This document shows positions 1-5,176 of a stretch of DNA of 9,459 nt, in pieces (the first letter of the stretch is position 1; each line of letters opens with the position of its first letter). Source of the DNA: Flavobacteriales bacterium UBA2040 (GTDB lineage: Bacteria > Bacteroidota > Bacteroidia > Flavobacteriales_D > Crocinitomicaceae); the NCBI GenBank assembly GCA_002332715.1, contig DDBE01000085.1, positions 7,591 through 17,049 of the forward strand, given 5' to 3'. Under the pieces are notes generated by a model that saw only the letters and a list, made by a program, of their open reading frames with translations, made no database searches and was not told where the DNA came from. Position numbers and translations under genes: made by a program.

Positions 1-17
1 CATTAAAAACGATAAAT

Positions 18-458
18 ATGAAATCATTTAAATTAGGAATCATTGCTGTAGCGAGTATTTTCGCTTTGAACAGCTTTGCTCAGGTTGAAAAAGCACCTTC
101 TAAAAAGGAAGAAAAGTCGAAAATAGAGAAGCGTGAAGCAATGACTCCCGAACAAAAAGCGGAACATCAAACGGCGCGATTGGCCGAAAAACTTTCTTTG
201 TCTGAGAATCAGAAAGCTAATGTTTACAAAATCAACTTGAATGTGAACAACAAAAATCAAGTGATTCATGAAAACAAGGAGATGACACAAGAATTTAAAA
301 AAGAGGCATTAAAAGGAAACAACGCAAGCCGTGATTATTTAATTCGTGAGTTATTGACAGACGAACAAAAAATAAAGCTAGATGCAATGCAAGAGAAAAA
401 AGAAACTAAAAAAGCAGAGCACGGTCACGATCATAGCGACCAGAATCACAAGCATTAA
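18..458 (+). CDS. Exported Spy/DUF4890-like small protein with His-rich tail
   Basis: A 146-residue protein with a clear Sec signal peptide (basic MKSFK, hydrophobic core, probable cleavage after Ala21 in NSFA|Q). The mature part is very charged and helical, and has two copies of the L-T/S-x-x-Q type motif seen in Spy/CpxP and DUF4890 proteins: LSLSENQ near residues 59-65 and LLTDEQ near 112-117. The last dozen residues are His/Asp-rich (HGHDHSDQNHKH), which suggests metal binding. By family analogy it may be a periplasmic chaperone or a metal or envelope-stress protein, but the function is not shown here. The start is the first ATG, preceded only by A-rich sequence and no Shine-Dalgarno, as usual in Bacteroidota. 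The promoter lies outside the window. It appears to be monocistronic, ending at the terminator at 507-537. Confidence 0.85.
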   Translation: MKSFKLGIIAVASIFALNSFAQVEKAPSKKEEKSKIEKREAMTPEQKAEHQTARLAEKLSLSENQKANVYKINLNVNNKNQVIHENKEMTQEFKKEALKGNNASRDYLIRELLTDEQKIKLDAMQEKKETKKAEHGHDHSDQNHKH

Positions 459-506
459 CGATTAATCAATAAGGAAAAAACACATTGACATATTCCTATT
501 AAAGAG

Positions 507-537
507 AAAGAGGCGACCAAAATCGTCTCTTTTTTTT
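507..537 (+). terminator. Intrinsic terminator after the Spy-like gene
   Basis: A 10-bp stem (AAAGAGGCGA at 507-516 with TCGTCTCTTT at 523-532, one G-T wobble) encloses the loop CCAAAA and runs into a T tract ending at 537. It lies about 50 bases after the stop of the upstream gene and ends transcription of that gene. Confidence 0.85.
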
Positions 538-574
538 GTCTTTATTATTCATCTATTATCATTCTTTTTTTCTT

Positions 575-968
575 ATGATTTCAGAAATCGAATTTAGACT
601 CTGCGCTCAAAACCAAATGGTAAGTGCTGAATTTTATTCCTTCGCTCTAAATAAAACGGCTAAACTCGATGTTCCCGGCATGACCGAATTCGAACTTTCG
701 AATAAGTTAGTCTAGGTTTAATGCCTGAAAATGAAATTACCAAAATCTTAAGCCCATTGCCTCACCCTAAATTGGCGAATGGAATACCAAGATGCAAACT
801 GTATCTATAAGTCTCGGATCCTAATCAATTTTTAGAACAAGGAACTAAAATGGGAGCAAAAATGATTAGTCCGCTTCAAAAAGAGATTGGTGTGACGAGG
901 TTGGCTGTATCGCATACCTTGACGGACATGTTATAGCTTTCGCAAAACAAACTCTTACTTTTTCTTAA
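575..968 (+). pseudogene. Decayed VOC/glyoxalase-superfamily gene (three lesions)
   Basis: No open frame spans this stretch, yet three consecutive reading frames join into one VOC-superfamily protein of about 130 residues. Segment 1 from ATG 575 reads MISEIEFRL... through VPGMTEFELSNKLV and stops at TAG 713-715. Adding one base at 712/713 restores V-L-G-L-M-P-E-N. Segment 2 from 721 includes HPKLANGIPRCKLYL and is cut by TAA at 808-810 where family members usually have Tyr. It then continues through GAKMISPLQK. A second single-base loss in the A tract at 878-882 shifts the frame. Segment 3 restores RDW-DEVG and the typical C-terminal LDGHVIAFAK, stopping at 966-968. The order and spacing of these motifs match small stand-alone VOC proteins. 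The end overlaps the 3' end of convergent msrB by 14 bases. Several independent lesions argue for real decay rather than one sequencing error. Confidence 0.85.
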
Positions 969-1470
969 AATCTAAAGAGGCTGAATTCATACAATACCGA
1001 AGTCCAGTCGGCTTTGGACCATCATTAAAAACGTGACCTAAATGCGCATCACAGCGCGAACACACTACCTCTTCTCTCTCCATGCCAAATTGATTATCTA
1101 TATGAATATCGATTGCCGTGGAGTTTATTGGCGCATAAAAACTGGGCCATCCTGTTCCCGATTCAAACTTCGTTTCACTATCGAAAAGTAGTAAATCGCA
1201 ACAAACACAGGTATACGTTCCTTTTGCTTTGTTGTCCCAATACTTCCCGGTAAAAGCTCTTTCTGTTCCCGCCTCACGTGTTACGTAATATTGCTCCTCC
1301 GTGAGTTGCTTTCTCCATTCAGCTTCCGTTTTAACCACCTTGTTCGAATCAGTTGGATTCAACAAAGCTTTATTGGCTCCGATGGGGTTAGTTGTTTCGT
1401 TTTTATTTATTGCTGAACTACATGCCAGCATTGACATAACGATTACGACTGATGCGATGATATACTTCAT
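955..1470 (-). CDS. msrB: Peptide methionine-(R)-S-oxide reductase MsrB, lipoprotein form
   Basis: A 171-residue enzyme that reduces the R epimer of methionine sulfoxide in oxidised proteins. The N-terminus is a lipoprotein signal (MLAC, lipidated Cys17), so it should act outside the cytoplasm, membrane-anchored. A linker to about residue 46 precedes the SelR/MsrB domain (about 50-168), which has [24 protein letters not shown] and the catalytic motif RYCMNSAS (Cys160). The structural zinc is held by Cys88/Cys91 and Cys137/Cys140. The position that carries the resolving Cys in many MsrBs (SGCGWPSF in E. coli) is Thr106 here, so recycling must use another thiol or direct reduction. An extra Cys (Cys90) lies between the first zinc pair. 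There is no MsrA partner in the window. It is divergent from the MFS gene; I see no clear -7 box for it. Confidence 0.95.
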   Translation of the reverse strand: MKYIIASVVIVMSMLACSSAINKNETTNPIGANKALLNPTDSNKVVKTEAEWRKQLTEEQYYVTREAGTERAFTGKYWDNKAKGTYTCVCCDLLLFDSETKFESGTGWPSFYAPINSTAIDIHIDNQFGMEREEVVCSRCDAHLGHVFNDGPKPTGLRYCMNSASLDFKKK

Positions 1471-1594
1471 AAATTCTATATTCTTTAAACTAATAATGTC
1501 TGAACAGTGCCAATTGTTCGGTATTAAATGTTAATTGTCCCTCTTTTGGACGTTTTATTCCTTGTTTACTAACAATATAAACGAAAAAGCTGAG

Positions 1595-1602
1595 TACTTT
1601 TG
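1595..1602 (+). promoter_or_regulatory. Bacteroidota -7 box (TACTTTTG) of the MFS gene
   Basis: An exact match to TAnnTTTG, ending four bases before ATG 1607. Transcription would begin at or next to the start codon. No good TTG/TTTG -33 element is present at the expected spacing. Confidence 0.6.
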
Positions 1603-1606
1603 CGCC

Positions 1607-2779
1607 ATGCAATTACATACGTACAGTAAGAACTTTTGGATGTTGTGTCTTTCGATGTTGTTGTTTATGACCAGTTTTAACCTCATTCTGCCTGAGTTAA
1701 ACGGCTTCATCACAGCCCTGGGAAGTCCAGAAAGCAAAGGTTTGATTTACACCTTGTTCGCCTGCTCGGCACTTCTCTCACGTCCTTTTTCAGGAAAATT
1801 ATCGGACACCATTGGTCGAAAAAGAGTGATGTTCACCGGAGCTTTTATTTCGGTGGGTATTTGTTTACTATATCCTTTAAGTCAATCAGTTGTGTTTTTT
1901 CTTGCTTTGCGATTTCTACATGGAATTGGCGCAGGCTTCACTCCCACTGGTGCAACCGCATTAATCACCGATATTTTACCAGAAAGCCGTCGGGGTCGGG
2001 GCATGGCGATTTGGGGTACGTTTATTTCATTAGGAATTGGCGTTGGTCAATCATTGGGTTCGCCAATTGCCAATGCTTGGGGATTGACCAGTATGTTTGT
2101 TGTTGCTTCAATTCTATCAGCGGTGTCTTCCATTTTGTTGATCTATGTGAGGGAAACTTTGCCTGTTGATACGAAACAAAAGTTCAATTTTTCTCAATTG
2201 AAACTGAAATTGAACGAAATTGTGGAACCAGCCGTTTGGCCATGCGCCTTAGTAATGTTTCTTTCTGCCATTAATTCAGGTATTATTTTCACGATTACAC
2301 CTGATATTTCCGAATATTTAAATATATCCAACAAGGGATGGTTCTTCATGTTCTACTCACTTTCAACAATTGGTGTTCGTTTATTCAGTGGTGGACTTTC
2401 AGACTCCATTGGGCGACGAAAAACACTTCTAATCGGAATGGGATTATTATCCATTTCTATGTTCATGATTGGCTTTGCGAAAAGTTGGGAAGTGTACACC
2501 GCAGCGGCCGTAATGTTCGGTTTTTCGACCGGAATTTCTAGTCCTACGATATTCTCATGGACGGCTGACCTTTCACTTTCGCACCGACGAGGAATTGGGT
2601 CTGGAACCATGTTTATTGCATTAGAAGCCGGGTTTATGGTTGGACCACTAAGTACTTTGCTTACCTATGATAGTACCTGGAATACTGTGCCCCTCGCATT
2701 CGGGTTGGGCGCTGTTTTAGCTTTAGTTGCATTAGGGTATTTAATTTGGCATTTGATTTATAGGGCTTCTATTACTTGA
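1607..2779 (+). CDS. MFS transporter (probable efflux permease)
   Basis: A 390-residue major facilitator with about 12 hydrophobic segments in two homologous halves. Motif A appears in both halves: GKLSDTIGRKR at about 63-73 and GGLSDSIGRRK at about 262-272. The stretch GIGVGQSLGSPIAN (about 143-156) resembles the glycine-rich antiporter motif of efflux-type MFS proteins, so drug or metabolite export is plausible; the substrate cannot be read from sequence. The start is ATG 1607 because the protein then begins right before the first membrane segment and the -7 box ends four bases upstream. An in-frame TTG at 1535 would add 24 residues that do not look like an MFS N-terminus and would lie upstream of the promoter. 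The 3' end overlaps the GNAT-like remnant on the other strand by eight bases. Confidence 0.9.
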   Translation: MQLHTYSKNFWMLCLSMLLFMTSFNLILPELNGFITALGSPESKGLIYTLFACSALLSRPFSGKLSDTIGRKRVMFTGAFISVGICLLYPLSQSVVFFLALRFLHGIGAGFTPTGATALITDILPESRRGRGMAIWGTFISLGIGVGQSLGSPIANAWGLTSMFVVASILSAVSSILLIYVRETLPVDTKQKFNFSQLKLKLNEIVEPAVWPCALVMFLSAINSGIIFTITPDISEYLNISNKGWFFMFYSLSTIGVRLFSGGLSDSIGRRKTLLIGMGLLSISMFMIGFAKSWEVYTAAAVMFGFSTGISSPTIFSWTADLSLSHRRGIGSGTMFIALEAGFMVGPLSTLLTYDSTWNTVPLAFGLGAVLALVALGYLIWHLIYRASIT

Positions 2780-2897
2780 TTCTTTCCCAATAAGCGTTTC
2801 GCAAAGAGGCATAAACACCTATCATTATCGCTTTTATCTCCTCCTAATAAGCAAGGTTAAGATATTGGATTTCAATTGAATCTTTAGTTTCAGACAT
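2772..2897 (-). pseudogene. Remnant of a GNAT acetyltransferase-like gene (N-terminus only)
   Basis: Reading leftward from ATG 2897-2895 gives MSETKDSIEIQYLNLAY, then TAG, then EEIKAIMIGVYASLRNAYWE and RIK, then TAA at 2774-2772. Bridging the TAG gives a pattern of the form I-E-I-x-x-L-x-L-x-x-Y-E-E-I-K-x-x-M-I-x-x-Y-x-x-x-x-x-A-Y-W. I recognise this as the N-terminal strand and helix of GNAT acetyltransferases, especially the Bacteroidota GNAT plus carbon-nitrogen hydrolase fusion proteins. A full gene would need several hundred to over 1,500 more bases, but here the MFS gene begins instead, so all but the N-terminus has been lost. A -7 box (TAGTTTTG) sits at 2922-2915, correctly placed upstream. 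The assignment rests on about 40 codons, so the family is probable rather than certain. Confidence 0.55.
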
Positions 2898-2903
2898 GTG
2901 CTT

Positions 2904-2922
2904 TAATTTTGAAGCAAAACTA
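2904..2922. repeat. Inverted repeat made of two facing -7 boxes
   Basis: TAATTTTG (2904-2911, + strand) and CAAAACTA (2915-2922, read TAGTTTTG on the - strand) form an inverted repeat with one mismatch and a three-base spacer. Each arm matches TAnnTTTG, and the two would fire toward each other. No convincing gene follows the + strand arm. Confidence 0.45.
2915..2922 (-). promoter_or_regulatory. -7 box (TAGTTTTG) upstream of the GNAT remnant
   Basis: An exact TAnnTTTG match on the minus strand, 17 bases before the ATG of the remnant. A TTTG at 2942-2939 lies 16 bases upstream, slightly short for a -33 element. It may be the surviving promoter of the decayed gene. Confidence 0.5.
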
Positions 2923-2938
2923 CGTAATAATGCAGTCA

Positions 2939-2970
2939 CAAAAGAAAAAAGAATGAAAATTTCAAATTTT
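2939..2970 (-). terminator. Weak terminator-like hairpin after the NlpC/P60 gene
   Basis: On the minus strand, about 26 bases past the stop, AAAATTT and AAATTTT (2956-2970) pair around a single base and are followed by a T-rich tract (about 2939-2953). The stem is all A-T and the loop too tight for full pairing, so activity is doubtful. Confidence 0.25.
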
Positions 2971-2996
2971 GAGAATACAGAAAAAGCTGGCTCGAA

Positions 2997-3656
2997 TTAC
3001 TTTTCTCCGTAGTCCAATCTCTTAACTTTTAAAAAGCGTGGAATAAGATAGCGACTGGTCTTGAAATTCTCGATAACCACACCTCTACTGCTCGATGCAT
3101 GAATAATGAAAATGCCATTTTCATTGACTTCAGATACCATTCCAACATGTCCAACCGTGGTTGAATTTACATTCCGTCCTTTAAAGAACATTAAGTCGCC
3201 TGGTCGGGCTTCCGATAGTTTTACTACACGCCCCATTTCAGACATACTGAAACTTGTGCGCACCATAGGAATTCCGAAATTCCCCATGATATAATAGATA
3301 AATCCTGAACAATCGAATCCAGATGGTGTCGTTCCTCCCCAATGGTATGGGGTTCCCAAAAATCTCTTGGCAAAATTGATCATATTGTCAATTTCAGGGT
3401 TGGGTTTATCGACGGGAACAATAGAGTCTCCTTCTACCTTAAATTTTGGAAATTGAAATGCGCTTTTGATGGAATCGTTTAACGCTTTTAACTCTTCCAC
3501 TCTGGCTTTGGCAGCTTTAAGAGAATCCTCAGGTGAAAGAACGGGTAAGTCAATCGTAATTAGCTTTACAGTATCCTGAGGTGTTTCGACTTGCCCATAA
3601 CTAAATGAACAAGTGAGTATGAATAAAATTAAAGGAAATACAGACCTATTTTTCAT
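2997..3656 (-). CDS. Secreted NlpC/P60 family peptidoglycan hydrolase
   Basis: A 219-residue exported cysteine peptidase, expected to cut peptide cross-links or stem peptides of peptidoglycan in the periplasm. The signal peptide is MKNRSVFPLILFILTCSFSYG, probably cleaved before Gln22. A charged linker to about residue 90 precedes the NlpC/P60 domain (about 92-217). The catalytic Cys116 is in FDCSGF, His170 is in GHVGMV, and the third polar residue His186 is in IIHASS. All three are intact. The start is the ATG at 3656: it begins a proper signal peptide and has a -7 box eight bases upstream. An upstream in-frame ATG at 3728 would add 24 residues in front of the signal peptide and lie upstream of that promoter. 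It is divergent from the MerR-type regulator, which may control it. Confidence 0.9.
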   Translation of the reverse strand: MKNRSVFPLILFILTCSFSYGQVETPQDTVKLITIDLPVLSPEDSLKAAKARVEELKALNDSIKSAFQFPKFKVEGDSIVPVDKPNPEIDNMINFAKRFLGTPYHWGGTTPSGFDCSGFIYYIMGNFGIPMVRTSFSMSEMGRVVKLSEARPGDLMFFKGRNVNSTTVGHVGMVSEVNENGIFIIHASSSRGVVIENFKTSRYLIPRFLKVKRLDYGEK

Positions 3657-3664
3657 GGAGAGTG

Positions 3665-3672
3665 CAAAATTA
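3665..3672 (-). promoter_or_regulatory. -7 box (TAATTTTG) of the NlpC/P60 gene
   Basis: An exact TAnnTTTG match on the minus strand, separated by eight bases from the ATG at 3656. The predicted leader is only a few bases long. It forms the left arm of the inverted repeat 3666-3683. Confidence 0.6.
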
Positions 3673-3683
3673 TAACTAATTTT
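3666..3683. repeat. Perfect inverted repeat in the nlpC/merR divergent promoter region
   Basis: AAAATTA-TAAC-TAATTTT is a perfect 7-bp inverted repeat with a four-base spacer, midway between two divergent genes. The left arm is the -7 box of the NlpC/P60 gene. The right arm, TAATTTTC (3677-3684), is one mismatch from a + strand -7 box for the MerR-type gene. It could be an operator or simply two back-to-back promoters. Confidence 0.5.
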
Positions 3684-3708
3684 CAATAAATATTGGAATA
3701 GAAGCGCT

Positions 3709-4044
3709 TTGAGCAAGATATCTAACATTCATTTAACAAAACTCTATTACAGCATTGGCGAGGTAGCCGAAATGTTTGACGTAAATACCTCATTGATAAG
3801 ATTTTGGGAGAAGGAATTCACGGTAATAAAACCCAAGAAAAACAAAAAAGGAAATCGCCTTTTTACGCCAAAAGACATCGTCAATTTTGATCGAATTTTT
3901 GACCTTGTAAAAGAACAAGGTTATACCTTAGAAGGAGCAAAATTGGCCTTGAAAAGCGGTTACAAACCGGAGGAACAATTTACAACTGAAGATTTAATAG
4001 ACCGTTTAGAAACAGTAAAGCGCAAATTACTTGCCCTGAGATAA
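3709..4044 (+). CDS. Short MerR-family transcriptional regulator
   Basis: A 111-residue DNA-binding protein. The winged helix-turn-helix spans about 14-80: YYSIGEVAEMFDVNTSLIRF is the HTH, with KGNRLFTPKDI as the wing and GYTLEGAKLAL as the next helix. A short helix (about 94-110) may mediate dimerisation. It lacks the C-terminal effector domain of classical MerR regulators; this compact form of about 110 residues is common in Bacteroidota. No ATG is available: the frame is closed by TAA at 3673 and the only standard start that keeps the whole HTH is TTG 3709, which gives a normal family length. It is divergent from the NlpC/P60 gene across 52 bases and convergent with aroB with only two bases between stops. 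A role in cell-envelope gene control is inferred from position only. Confidence 0.85.
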   Translation: MSKISNIHLTKLYYSIGEVAEMFDVNTSLIRFWEKEFTVIKPKKNKKGNRLFTPKDIVNFDRIFDLVKEQGYTLEGAKLALKSGYKPEEQFTTEDLIDRLETVKRKLLALR

Positions 4045-4046
4045 GT

Positions 4047-5099
4047 TTATTGAAGCGCTTTTAGGGCCTCGAAAACTACCTCATCTTTCACCTTCACATC
4101 AAAAACAGCTTGACCAATACCTTTCAATAAAGTAAATCGACTGCCTTTCAATCGTTTTTTATCTTGAAGCATTAGTGAAATAAATTTGTTGTTTTCTTCT
4201 TCTGAAAAGCACTGTAAGGGAAATCGCTCTTTTATTGTATTCTCAATTCGTTCAAAGTCTTTAACTGACAGCAAGCCTTTGATAACCGAAATCTTTGCTT
4301 CGACCAATATACCATGTGCCACTGCAAGACCATGATCTATTTTTTGGTCCGAGTTTAAAAAGAGTCCCTCAATGGCGTGTCCAACCGTATGCCCAAAATT
4401 GAGAAGCTTCCTTTGGTTTTTTTCTTTTGGGTCGCTCTCGACAATTTTTGTTTTGATTTGAAGTGATTCCACAATCAATTCTCGGGTTATATTTTCTAGG
4501 GATAACGTTCCTAATTTTTCAAAATGCTCTGCATCTGCAATTAATCCATGTTTTAGCATTTCGGCTAATCCATTCAATCTCTCTTTTTCAGGTAACGTTT
4601 GCAAAAATGAAGCATCAACAAAGACATGACTTGGTTCGGCAAATGTGCCCAATTGATTTTTAAAGCTACCCAAATCAACACCCGTCTTACCTCCTATGCT
4701 AGCATCCACCATGGCCAGTAAAGACGTCGGAATATAAACGCAATTCATGCCTCGTTTATAAATGGAAGCCATGAACCCCCCTAAATCGCATATCATTCCA
4801 CCTCCCAAACAAATCAGCAAGTCATTCCGACCAAACTCCATTTCAGACAAGGCTTCCCAAATGGAAAAACAAATTTCCATTGTTTTGTTTTCTTCGCCCG
4901 CCGGAATTTCAATTATCTCAGCGTTTTCAAGCCCATCGAGATGGGTAAACAATAAGGGTAAGCACTGTTCGTTGGTGCTCGAATCAACAAGAATCACCTT
5001 TTTGGAGGAACCGAAAGTTTTGGTCAATAATTTAGGAAGTGTAGACTCTACAAGTGGACCAAGCTCAATACTACTTTCCAAACAAGAAAACTGTGTCAT
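4047..5099 (-). CDS. aroB: 3-dehydroquinate synthase
   Basis: A 350-residue cytoplasmic enzyme of the shikimate pathway that converts DAHP to 3-dehydroquinate using NAD+ and a divalent metal. The NAD-binding and core motif runs GGGMICDLGGF (about 99-109), RGMNCVYIPTSLLAMVDAS and GGKTGVD. The metal ligands expected for the family are present: Glu180 in LAEMLKHG, His237 in GHTVGHAIE and His256 in HGLAVAHG. The length is normal. The start is ATG 5099; an in-frame TTG at 5120 overlaps the -7 box and would be transcribed poorly or not at all. It ends two bases from the MerR-type gene. It is divergent from proline dehydrogenase, with both promoters within 77 bases. Confidence 0.95.
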   Translation of the reverse strand: MTQFSCLESSIELGPLVESTLPKLLTKTFGSSKKVILVDSSTNEQCLPLLFTHLDGLENAEIIEIPAGEENKTMEICFSIWEALSEMEFGRNDLLICLGGGMICDLGGFMASIYKRGMNCVYIPTSLLAMVDASIGGKTGVDLGSFKNQLGTFAEPSHVFVDASFLQTLPEKERLNGLAEMLKHGLIADAEHFEKLGTLSLENITRELIVESLQIKTKIVESDPKEKNQRKLLNFGHTVGHAIEGLFLNSDQKIDHGLAVAHGILVEAKISVIKGLLSVKDFERIENTIKERFPLQCFSEEENNKFISLMLQDKKRLKGSRFTLLKGIGQAVFDVKVKDEVVFEALKALQ

Positions 5100-5117
5100 G
5101 AAACGAACTTTATAGAA

Positions 5118-5125
5118 CAAAGATA
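5118..5125 (-). promoter_or_regulatory. -7 box (TATCTTTG) of aroB
   Basis: An exact TAnnTTTG match on the minus strand, 18 bases before the aroB ATG, predicting a leader of roughly 14 bases. A TTG at 5143-5141 lies 15 bases upstream, short of the usual spacing for a -33 element. Confidence 0.6.
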
Positions 5126-5164
5126 ATAAAGCCAGAATAGCAATTCTAGTTTAAAAAAACAGAT

Positions 5165-5172
5165 TATTTTTG
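5165..5172 (+). promoter_or_regulatory. -7 box (TATTTTTG) of the proline dehydrogenase gene
   Basis: An exact TAnnTTTG match ending four bases (CAGC) before ATG 5177, the same spacing as in the MFS gene. It predicts a leaderless transcript. No clear -33 element is seen. Confidence 0.65.
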
Positions 5173-5176
5173 CAGC

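Noticed and set aside
1535..1606. TTG start adding 24 residues to the MFS protein
   Set aside because: It lies upstream of the -7 box at 1595-1602, has an atypical N-terminal sequence, and ATG 1607 begins right at the first membrane helix.
2338..2610. Open frames on either strand inside the MFS gene
   Set aside because: They are shadows of the MFS coding frame with no recognisable domains, start signals or promoters; the same applies to similar frames inside aroB, the proline dehydrogenase gene and murQ.
2823..2845. AGGAGGAG plus ATG on the minus strand, resembling a Shine-Dalgarno site and a 17-residue ORF
   Set aside because: It is explained by the codons of the GNAT-like remnant (stop-Glu-Glu and an internal Met), and Bacteroidota rarely use such sites.
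2871..2880. Perfect palindrome TTCAATTGAA
   Set aside because: It falls inside the GNAT-like remnant as Ser-Ile-Glu codons and has no partner site.
2930..2956. Short + strand frame MQSQKKKE after the TAATTTTG element
   Set aside because: Eight residues of low-complexity Lys-rich sequence with no recognisable relative; not enough to call a gene.
3657..3728. ATG 3728 start for the NlpC/P60 protein
   Set aside because: It would place 24 residues before a standard signal peptide and begin upstream of the gene's own -7 box.
3701..4061. Decamer GAAGCGCTTT occurring at 3701-3710 and 4052-4061, flanking the MerR-type gene
   Set aside because: The second copy lies within aroB codons and the motif is short; it was not seen as part of a longer direct repeat or mobile element.
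5100..5120. TTG start adding seven residues to AroB
   Set aside because: The TTG is the end of the TATCTTTG promoter element; ATG 5099 fits the leader length and the family start.
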